In this document: piece after piece, positions 1-5,931 of the stretch
Layout: each line of letters begins with the position of its first letter
Numbering within the stretch: position 1 is the stretch's first letter
Assembly: GCA_035649495.1 (NCBI GenBank)
Contig: DASRJL010000018.1
Coordinates: 1-11,864 of the forward strand
Source of the DNA: SG8-41 sp035649495
GTDB taxonomy: Bacteria > Pseudomonadota > Gammaproteobacteria > Burkholderiales > SG8-41
Reading direction: 5' to 3'
Length of the DNA stretch: 11,864 bases
The notes under the pieces: model-generated
Database searches by the model: none
What the model was told of the DNA's origin: nothing
Seen by the model: only the letters and a program-made list of their open reading frames with translations
Position numbers and translations under genes: made by a program

Positions 1-314
1 TTGCCGCGGTTGGGAATGTCGAGCAGCAGCGTGCCGTTGCCTCGGCTCGGCACCTCCGGCGTGATCATGACGATGCGCGCCGAATATTCGACCATGCCGC
101 GGGCGTTGCGCTTCGCCTTGTCGATGCCGGGGATGGATTCCCGAGGCGAGAGCTCGCCGTAGAGCCTCCCCTGCGAGATCACATAGCTCCCGGCGCGGAA
201 TGTACCGAAGGGCTGCTGCGAGGTGATGTCGAGGCGAGTGAGCTCGGCGCGCGCTGCCGGAATCCCGGCGGCGCCGAAGACGAGCAGCGTGCAGAGCAAT
301 CCGAGCGGTCTCAT
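1..314 (-). CDS. Alpha/beta-hydrolase-domain protein, secreted (5' part only)
   Basis: Only the first 104 codons lie in the window; the gene continues past base 1. The start ATG (314-312) is preceded by AAGGAG about 5 bases upstream. Residues 1-22 form a Sec signal peptide (MRPLGLLCTLLVFGAAGIPA then AR), so the product should be periplasmic or secreted. The mature part has the order expected at the N-terminus of the large 'alpha/beta hydrolase domain' proteins (PF20091 type): a GPF/GTF-like segment, a GxLYGELSP strand, then the KRNARGMVEYSA block and GNGTLLLDIPNRG, matching the family's 'NARGxVEYSAxF...RGNGxLLxxxxNRG' pattern. That match is from memory of the family. The catalytic serine would be further downstream and is not visible. 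The substrate is unknown. The gene is divergent from the STAS-like gene at 380, with 65 bases between the two starts. Confidence 0.72.
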   Translation of the reverse strand, partial: MRPLGLLCTLLVFGAAGIPAARAELTRLDITSQQPFGTFRAGSYVISQGRLYGELSPRESIPGIDKAKRNARGMVEYSARIVMITPEVPSRGNGTLLLDIPNRG

Positions 315-343
315 GTCACTCCTTCGGTCGTGGCCATGGATAG

Positions 344-349
344 TAGAAT
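344..349 (+). promoter_or_regulatory. Possible -10 element of the STAS-like gene
   Basis: TAGAAT matches the sigma-70 -10 consensus at 5 of 6 positions and lies about 30 bases before the start at 380. No good -35 hexamer is visible 16-18 bases upstream. It sits in the short divergent gap between the hydrolase and STAS-like genes. Tentative. Confidence 0.3.
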
Positions 350-379
350 CAGTGCGCCGCTGAAGCCAGGGGGTTACCC

Positions 380-754
380 ATGATCGACCACAGCTTCGAT
401 GCTGCAAACTCCATCCTTCATCTGCGGCCAAACGGCGCGCTGACGAAGGAGGACTTCGCGCAGATCGCCAAGACGGTGGACCCGCAGATCGAGAAGAAAG
501 GCGCGCTGGCGGGGATCATCATCGAGTTCAGCGCTTTCCCGGGCTGGGACAGCCTCGGCGCGATGGCGGCGCATCTCCGGTTCGTGCGCGACCACCACAA
601 GCAGGTGAAGAAGATCGCCGTGGTCACCGACGCCAGGCTCGGCGCGCTCGCCGAGAAGCTCGCGTCGCACTTCGTGGCGGCGACGATCAAGCATTTCCTC
701 GCGGGTCAGGCCGACGCGGCGAGGAAATGGATCATGGGCGGTCCGGCGCGCTAA
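380..754 (+). CDS. SpoIIAA-like / STAS-SEC14 domain protein
   Basis: A 124-residue cytosolic protein without signal peptide or membrane segment. Its length and layout fit the SpoIIAA-like family (PF11964): an N-terminal strand pair (NSILHLRPNGALTKEDF), the helix before a central hydrophobic strand (GALAGIIIEFSAFPGW), a long amphipathic helix (LGAMAAHLRFVRDHHKQVK), then the strand KKIAVVTD and a C-terminal helix ending in FLAGQADAARKW. The GW after the second strand and the KxIAVVTD strand are the most recognisable family features. Members adopt a STAS/CRAL-TRIO-like fold that may bind lipids or hydrophobic molecules; their physiological role is mostly unassigned. The start is supported by AGGGGG at 368-373. 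The gene stands alone. Its TAA overlaps the TAG of the convergent gene at 751-1497. Family assignment is fairly secure; function is unknown. Confidence 0.8.
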   Translation: MIDHSFDAANSILHLRPNGALTKEDFAQIAKTVDPQIEKKGALAGIIIEFSAFPGWDSLGAMAAHLRFVRDHHKQVKKIAVVTDARLGALAEKLASHFVAATIKHFLAGQADAARKWIMGGPAR

Positions 755-1497
755 CGCGAATAGGCCCGCGCCGCGTCGTCCGCGTGGCGCCGCACCGATC
801 CGTTCGGCGCGTTCTGGGCGACCTCCTGCAGCAGCGGCAGGTGCCGCGGGAGCTTGGCGCTGGAGACGCCCTTGATCAGCCAGCCGAGCGAGTTGACGGT
901 CTCGGCACCGTCGTCGCGCCGGTAGTTCTTCCTGAGCGAGTCGGCCAGCCGGTCGACGAGCTCCTCCTCGCGGCTCGCGAGGAAGACGCGCTTCGCCGCG
1001 AGGCGCGCGAGGAGCAGGTCGTCGGTCAGCAGCATGTTGCGCACCCGATTGACATCATCGCCGTACTTGGGATCGAAGGTCGCGCGATCCGAGATGATCG
1101 GGTTCCATTTCTCGTAGTGCGGCAGATCCTCGAGCGCCGCCTTCGCGAAGCGCTCGAACCCGCGCTCGGCGACGAGCTGGCGCAGCGTCGGCGCGTACTT
1201 GGGCTGCCCGGAGAACCCGAGGCCGCGGACGTACCGCGCCACGCGGTTGCGGTCGTCCCGCTGGCCGAAGCCGTTGCCGCTCTCTTTCTCCTGGAGGATG
1301 CGGCGCTCGAGGATATCGAACAGGCGCGGATCCGAGAGCCCCATCCATGGAAGCGTGTCGGCCGCGGCCGAATGCTGGTCGATGGGACCGTTGAAGATCG
1401 CGATGTAGCGCTCGGTGTCCTCCTGGAGCGTGGCGGACCAGGCGCAGCCGGAAAAGAGACCGAGCAGGACGGCGAGCCTTGCTATGCGGAGCGCCAT
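751..1497 (-). CDS. Exported hypothetical protein, helix-rich
   Basis: I do not recognise this 248-residue protein. Residues 1-21 are a signal peptide (MALRIARLAVLLGLFSGCAW). C18 follows FSG, a poor lipobox because Phe rather than Leu/Val/Ile is at -3, so either lipidation at C18 or signal peptidase I cleavage after AWS is possible. The rest looks almost wholly alpha-helical and charged, with repeated Leu/Ala helix patterns (LFDILERRIL, APTLRQLVAERG, LLLARLAAKRVFL, RHLPLLQEVAQNAP) that resemble HEAT-like helical pairs. That resemblance is inference. No catalytic motif is visible. The ATG is the only plausible start because an in-frame TAG lies six codons upstream. No Shine-Dalgarno sequence is visible (TGTCCGATAT before ATG). 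It ends against the STAS-like gene with a 4-base overlap of stop codons. Confidence 0.72.
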   Translation of the reverse strand: MALRIARLAVLLGLFSGCAWSATLQEDTERYIAIFNGPIDQHSAAADTLPWMGLSDPRLFDILERRILQEKESGNGFGQRDDRNRVARYVRGLGFSGQPKYAPTLRQLVAERGFERFAKAALEDLPHYEKWNPIISDRATFDPKYGDDVNRVRNMLLTDDLLLARLAAKRVFLASREEELVDRLADSLRKNYRRDDGAETVNSLGWLIKGVSSAKLPRHLPLLQEVAQNAPNGSVRRHADDAARAYSR

Positions 1498-1590
1498 ATA
1501 TCGGACACAAAGCTAAATCGGTATCCGGCCGCCGATTCAATCGGGGACGGGTTTCCTTATTTGCGCGTAACGTCGCTTTCGACCGCGATT

Positions 1591-1597
1591 GTATAGA
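1591..1597 (+). promoter_or_regulatory. Possible promoter region of the methyltransferase gene
   Basis: The gap 1498-1665 is clearly more AT-rich than the flanking genes. GTATAGA (1591-1597) is a tolerable -10 about 70 bases before the start at 1666, but no convincing -35 is present at normal spacing. The same gap must also hold the promoter of the divergent gene at 751-1497. Weak evidence. Confidence 0.22.
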
Positions 1598-1665
1598 ACC
1601 TCTCAAAACTTTTCTTCGCGGTAATGAGAAGATAGCGCATCAGTCAAAAAAAGAGGGCCGCATCC

Positions 1666-2748
1666 ATGCTGATCGAAAACCTCAGGGAGAACGACGCCGT
1701 TTCGCTCGTCGAAGCGCGCCTGGAGGCGCACAAGCTCATATTTGCGCCGCTGCTCTTCCAGGCGACGCGCGTGTTGCGTGACCTGGGCATTCTCCGCGCG
1801 CTGCGCGCCGCCCGCGACGGCCTGATGCTCGACGAGATCGCCGACAAGGTGGACACGTCGCGCTATGGCGTGCTGGTGCTGGTGGAAGCCGGGCTCGCTG
1901 CCGGGGTGGTGCGCTGCAAGGGCGGGCGCTACTTCCTCACCAAGACCGGCGCCTGCGTGCTGAGCGACGAGCTCACCGGCGTCAACATGGACGTGGTGCA
2001 GAACTGCTGCTTCCAGCCGATCTATTACCTCGAAGAGTCGATCCGGCAGCAGAAGCCCGTGGGCCTGCACAAGGTCTTCGGCGAGTGGGACACGATCTAT
2101 CCCGCGCTGTCGCAGCTGCCCCCAGCCGCGCGCGAGAGCTGGATGCGCTTCGATCACCATTACTCCGACGCGGCCTTCCCGGATGCGCTGCCCCTCGTGT
2201 TCCAGCGCGGTCCGCGCACGCTGCTCGACCTTGGCGGCAACACCGGCAAGTGGGCTGTCCAGTGCGCCCGCCATTCGCCCGATGTCGCCGTGACCATCCT
2301 CGACCATCCGGGCCAGGTGAGCGTCGCCCAGCGCGACATAGAGCAGCTCGGTCTCGAGAGCCGCATCACATGCCGCGCGGCCGATCTGCTCGATCACTCG
2401 CAGCCGCTGCCCGCCGGCTTCGATGCCATCTGGATGAGCCAGTTCCTGGTCTGCTTCGCCGAGGAAGACGTGCTGCGGCTCCTCCGGCGAGCGGCGGCGG
2501 CAATGGCGCCGGAAAGCCGCCTCTACATCCTCGAGACCTTCTGGGACCGGCAGGAGCATGAAGCCTCGAGGTACTCGCTGCAGGCGATCTCGCTCTACTT
2601 CACCTGCCTCGCCAACGGGCGCAGCCGCATGTACAAGGCCGCCGACATCATCGCCATGCTGCGCGCCGCGGGGCTCGAAGTCGAGCGCGAGAGCGGCATC
2701 CTCGGCGTTTGCTCGACCCTTCTCACCTGCCGCAAGGCGCGCGCGTGA
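1666..2748 (+). CDS. SAM-dependent O-methyltransferase-like protein
   Basis: A 360-residue class I methyltransferase of the caffeate-OMT-like layout (PF00891-related). Residues about 20-105 form the N-terminal dimerisation/winged-helix part (FAPLLFQATRVLRDLGILRAL, then LMLDEIADKVDTSRYGVLVL and the wing YFLTKTGACVL). SAM-binding motif I is LLDLGGNTGKW at residues 186-196. VTILDHPGQ follows as the acidic strand that binds the SAM ribose. DAIWMSQFLVCF begins at residue 253, and LYILETFWDR is the late strand. In plant OMTs the catalytic base is the His of the HDW motif after this position; here the stretch reads VCF, so the classical base is absent. Phrases such as NMDVVQNCC, YYLEESI, FGEWDTIYPALSQLP and HHYSDAAFP recall methyltransferases in aryl-polyene and flexirubin pigment clusters (from memory), but no ketosynthase or ACP gene is nearby. 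AGAGGG at 1652-1657 supports the start. Confidence 0.85.
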   Translation: MLIENLRENDAVSLVEARLEAHKLIFAPLLFQATRVLRDLGILRALRAARDGLMLDEIADKVDTSRYGVLVLVEAGLAAGVVRCKGGRYFLTKTGACVLSDELTGVNMDVVQNCCFQPIYYLEESIRQQKPVGLHKVFGEWDTIYPALSQLPPAARESWMRFDHHYSDAAFPDALPLVFQRGPRTLLDLGGNTGKWAVQCARHSPDVAVTILDHPGQVSVAQRDIEQLGLESRITCRAADLLDHSQPLPAGFDAIWMSQFLVCFAEEDVLRLLRRAAAAMAPESRLYILETFWDRQEHEASRYSLQAISLYFTCLANGRSRMYKAADIIAMLRAAGLEVERESGILGVCSTLLTCRKARA

Positions 2749-2762
2749 TGCGTCATGCCGGG

Positions 2763-2768
2763 TAGAAT
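2763..2768 (+). promoter_or_regulatory. Possible -10 element upstream of the GS-hydroquinone reductase gene
   Basis: TAGAAT in the 133-base gap after the methyltransferase stop matches the -10 consensus at 5 of 6 positions. No -35 is recognisable. If used, it would give a leader of about 105 bases that includes the palindromic repeat at 2836-2861. Confidence 0.25.
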
Positions 2769-2835
2769 TGGCGCTCCATGCATTCCGCGGTGGCCCGCCT
2801 GAAGCAGCTTTTCGCCGATCGATAGGCCGCAATGC

Positions 2836-2861
2836 CGTCGTCCCCGCGAAGGCGGGGAACC
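2836..2861 (+). repeat. Dispersed palindromic repeat, copy 1
   Basis: The copy begins CGTCGTCCCCGCGAAG and continues GCGGGGAACC. TCCCCGC (2841-2847) pairs with GCGGGGA (2852-2858) around a GAAG loop. Compared with the other three copies it has one extra A after GGGGA, which shortens the stem by one pair. The 5' flank AATGC (2831-2835) is shared with copy 3. It ends about 20 bases before the start codon at 2882, in the same orientation as the gene. Confidence 0.85.
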
Positions 2862-2881
2862 CGTTTAGAGCGAAAGCCCCC

Positions 2882-3820
2882 ATGAGCGGATACCTCGAGA
2901 ACGGCCGGTGGCGTGAGGGCTGGTACAACACGCGCGACACCAAGGGCGAATTCGTACGGACGACATCGGCGTTTCGGGAGTGGATCACCGACGACGGATC
3001 GAGCGGATTCAAGGCGGAAGCGGGCCGCTACCATCTCTACGTTTCGCTCGCGTGCCCCTGGGCTTGCCGCACGCTCATCGCGCGCACGCTGAAGGGCCTG
3101 CAGGACGCGATCTCCGTGTCGGTGGTCGAGCCGGTGATGACGCAGGGATGGTGCTTCAGCGACGCGTTGCCCGATCACCTGCACGGCTTCCAGTACCTGC
3201 ACCAGCTCTATTCCGCCGCGGATCCGAAGTACACCGGCCGCGTGCTGGTGCCGGCGCTGTGGGACAAGGAGGCGCGCACGATCGTCAGCAACGAATCGAG
3301 CGAGATCATGCGCATGTTCAACAGCGCCTTCGGCAGGCTCGCCCGGGGCGACGTCGACCTCTATCCCGCCGCGCTGCGCGAAGAGATCGATCGGGTCAAC
3401 GCCTTCGTCTACGACAACATCAACAACGGCGTGTACCGCTGCGGATTCGCGACCACGCAGGCTGCGTACCAGCAGGCCTTCGAGCGGCTGTTCTCGGCGC
3501 TGGATTGGGTGGAAGAGGAGCTGGGCAAGCGGCCCTACCTGGCCGGCGAACAGCCGACCGAGGCGGACTGGCGGCTGTTCACCACGCTCGCCCGCTTCGA
3601 CGCCGTGTACGTCGGGCATTTCAAGTGCAACCGCAACCGGCTGGAAGACATGCCGAACATCTCGCGGTACCTGCGCAGCCTGTATCTCGTGCCCGGCATC
3701 GCCGCCACCGTCGACATCGACCACATCAAGCGGCATTACTACATGAGCCATGCGCACATCAACCCGACGCGCATCGTTCCGGCCGGACCGCGCCTGAAGT
3801 TCTGCGCTCCGCCCGAGTAG
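2882..3820 (+). CDS. yqjG: Glutathionyl-hydroquinone reductase (Xi-class GST)
   Basis: A 312-residue cytosolic enzyme close in length to E. coli YqjG (328) and the yeast ECM4 family. Xi-class enzymes use glutathione to reduce glutathionyl-hydroquinones to hydroquinones through a catalytic cysteine. The signature is here: YHLYVSLACPWACRT, with catalytic C58 in CPWA and the downstream Arg. The C-terminal helical domain carries the family's conserved strings: LTIL-type WVEEELGKRPYLAGEQPTEAD, RLFTTLARFDAVYVGHFKCN, then YLRSLYLVPGIAATV and HINPTRIVPAGP. The frame stays open upstream to 2558, but those codons lie in the methyltransferase gene and the palindromic repeat; homology begins at ATG 2882 (MSGYLENGRWREGWY). 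The ribosome site is weak (GAGCGAAAG). A short hairpin with T6 follows the stop. The enzyme may recycle quinones damaged by GSH conjugation. Confidence 0.93.
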   Translation: MSGYLENGRWREGWYNTRDTKGEFVRTTSAFREWITDDGSSGFKAEAGRYHLYVSLACPWACRTLIARTLKGLQDAISVSVVEPVMTQGWCFSDALPDHLHGFQYLHQLYSAADPKYTGRVLVPALWDKEARTIVSNESSEIMRMFNSAFGRLARGDVDLYPAALREEIDRVNAFVYDNINNGVYRCGFATTQAAYQQAFERLFSALDWVEEELGKRPYLAGEQPTEADWRLFTTLARFDAVYVGHFKCNRNRLEDMPNISRYLRSLYLVPGIAATVDIDHIKRHYYMSHAHINPTRIVPAGPRLKFCAPPE

Positions 3821-3830
3821 CGGGTTTTTT
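3812..3830 (+). terminator. Short-stem intrinsic terminator after yqjG
   Basis: CCCG pairs with CGGG across AGTAG and is followed at once by TTTTTT (3825-3830). The hairpin includes the stop codon of the reductase gene. The 4-pair stem is short, so efficiency is uncertain, but a T6 tract is rare in this GC-rich DNA and sits exactly between two convergent genes. Confidence 0.5.
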
Positions 3831-3831
3831 G

Positions 3832-4485
3832 CTAGTACGTGAAAGCGAGTCCGAGCAGGATGTCGCCCTGTGAGACGGTGTCTCCCTTGATGGAGATGAC
3901 GCAGCCGCCGGAGCAGAACAGCGTGCTGCTGCTGTTGACCAGGGTGGCGTAGCCGCGCGCCTCGAAACGCAGTGCCACGCGCTCGCCGAGCGGAAGTTGG
4001 TATCCGATGCCCAGGCTGAGGGATGGCCGCAGCTCGTTCGCCAGTCCCTGAAGGTCCGGCTCGAACAACGTGGCGCCCATTCCGCCGACGAGGTAGGCGC
4101 CCTGGCCGATCTTCCCGCCCGGGAAGATGGTGCCCCCGACGTGCGCGTACGTCACCGCCATCGGGAACTTCGCCGGTATCGGCGCGGCCGGAGCGATCGG
4201 TTGAGTGGCCAGCCGTGCGTCCACCCGCGATTGCTGCCGCGAAACGTAGACCTGCAACTGGGTACCGGCCCCGGGGTCCAGCGCGAAATCGAGACTGACG
4301 GCGCCCACACCGGAAGCTTCGATGGGCAGCCTGCTCCCCGTGGTGACATCGGTAAACCTGCCACCGTCGCGATAGCCCGCGTAGAGCGTGAACGCGTTGT
4401 CTCCGCCGGGCTGCGCCGCGTTGCCGCCGGCGGCAGCGCCGAGCAGGACGATCAGCAGAAGTACGGATGCTGCTTTCGATTGCAT
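3832..4485 (-). CDS. Small outer-membrane beta-barrel protein
   Basis: A 217-residue protein with a clear signal peptide (MQSKAASVLLLIVLLGAAAG, cleavage near GNAA). The mature chain consists of alternating polar/hydrophobic beta strands (FTLYAGYRDGGRFTDV, VGAVSLDFALD, TQLQVYVSRQQSRVD, MAVTYAHVGGTIFPG, GAYLVGGMGATLFEP, LSLGIGYQLPLG, VALRFEARGYATLV). It ends in DILLGLAFTY: a terminal aromatic with alternating hydrophobics, the usual BAM insertion signal. This fits an 8-strand OmpA/OmpX-like barrel. C191 and C195 (CSGGC) in the last long loop could form a disulphide. I chose the start at 4485 because it gives a compact signal peptide; an in-frame ATG at 4527 would add 14 residues with charges. 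Neither start has a good ribosome site. It is divergent from the membrane-protein gene at 4575. The ligand and role are unknown. Confidence 0.8.
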   Translation of the reverse strand: MQSKAASVLLLIVLLGAAAGGNAAQPGGDNAFTLYAGYRDGGRFTDVTTGSRLPIEASGVGAVSLDFALDPGAGTQLQVYVSRQQSRVDARLATQPIAPAAPIPAKFPMAVTYAHVGGTIFPGGKIGQGAYLVGGMGATLFEPDLQGLANELRPSLSLGIGYQLPLGERVALRFEARGYATLVNSSSTLFCSGGCVISIKGDTVSQGDILLGLAFTY

Positions 4486-4574
4486 CTCAAGCCGCTTGCC
4501 GGGATTGCCCAACCGGCATTCTGGCATCGGTCGAGAAGCGTCAGACCGGACGGAGTTGCGCTACCTTCTCCTCC

Positions 4575-5729
4575 ATGCGCTGGATCAAGAGCCCGGCCTG
4601 GGACCTCGTCTGGGTCCTGAACCCGGTATGGCTCGCCCCCCTTGTCCTTCTGCTGGCCTGGGGCCATGACGATGTGCGCGCGAGCCCGGTGGACGCTCTG
4701 TTCTTCGCCCTCACGGTTCCTCTTTGGTTTGGCCACCGCGTCTCGTCGGCCTGGCTCGCCTACGCGACACCGGCCTACCGCCCCCTGCTCGCCACGCAAC
4801 GGCTGCGCTTCGTAGTGGCTCCCTTGGCCATCGCCGTGGCCTGTTTCGGCCTGCTGCTCGCTCCGGAGAGCGTGCTGCCGATGCCGCTGACCGAGCGCGT
4901 CGTCTGCTTCGCCGTCCTGGACTACCTGCTGGTGAGCCACCATTTCGCCGCGCAGCACTTCGGGCTGCTCAGCCTGTACCGCGCACGCGCGGGACGAGCG
5001 TCGGACGCGATCGCGCGGCGGCTCGATCGGTGGTTCGCGCTCGTCGTGGGCGGCGGCTTCGTCGTGCTGGCGGAGGCCCTGGCAGGATCGATCGCTTTTC
5101 AGGAACGCTGGATCGATCCGCTGCTGGGAGCGGGCGGGTCGGGGATGTTCGCACGCGCGCTGCGCGACGGCGGCATCGCCTTCGTCGCGATTCTGACCGC
5201 TCTGGTGCTGGGCGTCGAACTGGGCTCCCAGCGCCCATCGCTGCCGCGCGTGGGCTACGTCCTGGGCATCTCGGCCATGGTGCTGTTCGCTTTTCTCGCA
5301 CGCGACCCGTTCCTCTTCATCGTGCTGTGGAGCGTGCAGCATTGGAGCGCCGCGATGGGGCTCACCTCGCTCGCGGCTTCCGGCGCAGTCCAGGCCTCTG
5401 GCGCGCACTGGCAGCGGCTCTTGGCGCCCGTCAATCAGCGCGGCTGGGCAGTCCTGCTCGTGCTCGCCGTCGTCTCCACCCTGCTGCTGCCGGTGATGGA
5501 GGTGGAGGCGGTGAGCGACGAATACGCCTACGCCGACCGGATCTTCGGCGAGGCGGCGCGGTGGCTGCGCTCTTCGCCCTTCGTGCCGGTGCTGCTCGCC
5601 CTGGGCTTCGCGGCCGGCTTCATTCACTACCTGCTGGATCGCGCTGCCTTCCGCTTCTCCTCGCCCGACGTGAGGCAGGCCGCCCAGGGGCTGCTTCTAG
5701 CGAAGGAACGTCACCCCCGAATGCCTTAG
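4575..5729 (+). CDS. Polytopic membrane protein with intramembrane histidines
   Basis: A 384-residue inner-membrane protein of unknown function with about 9-10 predicted transmembrane segments (roughly 13-30, 40-60, 79-96, 107-127, 152-171, 198-215, 225-243, 245-263, 288-306, 335-353). The striking feature is histidines inside or at the ends of these segments: H54 (WFGHR), H122-H123 and H128 in SHHFAAQHFG, H256 in VQHW and H351 in FIHYLLD. Such spacing recalls membrane metal-binding enzymes (desaturase-like or Brp/Blh-like), but I cannot assign a family. The frame is open back to 4467, which would overlap the divergent gene; ATG 4575 directly precedes the first hydrophobic helix (MRWIKSPAWDLVWVLNPVWL). 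No Shine-Dalgarno is visible near it; GGAG lies about 20 bases upstream. The tail KERHPRMP is soluble. Confidence 0.8.
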   Translation: MRWIKSPAWDLVWVLNPVWLAPLVLLLAWGHDDVRASPVDALFFALTVPLWFGHRVSSAWLAYATPAYRPLLATQRLRFVVAPLAIAVACFGLLLAPESVLPMPLTERVVCFAVLDYLLVSHHFAAQHFGLLSLYRARAGRASDAIARRLDRWFALVVGGGFVVLAEALAGSIAFQERWIDPLLGAGGSGMFARALRDGGIAFVAILTALVLGVELGSQRPSLPRVGYVLGISAMVLFAFLARDPFLFIVLWSVQHWSAAMGLTSLAASGAVQASGAHWQRLLAPVNQRGWAVLLVLAVVSTLLLPVMEVEAVSDEYAYADRIFGEAARWLRSSPFVPVLLALGFAAGFIHYLLDRAAFRFSSPDVRQAAQGLLLAKERHPRMP

Positions 5730-5761
5730 GGAAGCGTCCCCTCGAATGCTTCAGTCGGGGG
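5714..5761. repeat. Imperfect direct repeat inside a 7-bp inverted repeat
   Basis: CCCCCGA (5714-5720) is the reverse complement of TCGGGGG (5755-5761). Within the span, GAATGCCTTAG (5719-5729) and GAATGCTTCAG (5744-5754) are imperfect direct repeats; the first contains the stop codon of the membrane-protein gene. There is no T tract, so it is not a classical terminator, though it could act as an RNA 3'-end structure. Confidence 0.4.
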
Positions 5762-5931
5762 CGCAGCGCGCGTCAACAATGAGCGGTAACAGGCACGTGC
5801 GCCGGAATCTTCACAAGCGCTGCTGACGCGCGTGTCAGGTTCGCTCGTTCGCTTTTGCTTGCGGACCGTCCGACCTTGGTGCGAGCATTTCCCCGTAGCG
5901 TTCTTCGACATCTCCTGGGGAGGAGGCACTC

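Noticed and set aside
2558..2881. In-frame upstream extension of the glutathionyl-hydroquinone reductase by 108 codons
   Set aside because: It overlaps the methyltransferase in another frame and reads through the palindromic repeat (VVPAKAG); family homology begins at ATG 2882.
1603..3012. 469-residue minus-strand ORF opposite the methyltransferase
   Set aside because: Composition is that of an antisense shadow (His/Arg/Gly/Glu rich, no domain); the + strand encodes a clear enzyme.
4452..5627. 391-residue minus-strand ORF opposite the membrane protein
   Set aside because: His/Gln/Arg/Glu-rich shadow typical of the reverse complement of membrane-helix codons.
5726..5929. 67-residue minus-strand ORF in the gap before the quinoprotein gene
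   Set aside because: No ribosome site, no recognisable composition or domain; the 202-base gap (5730-5931) more likely holds the quinoprotein promoter, which I could not identify.
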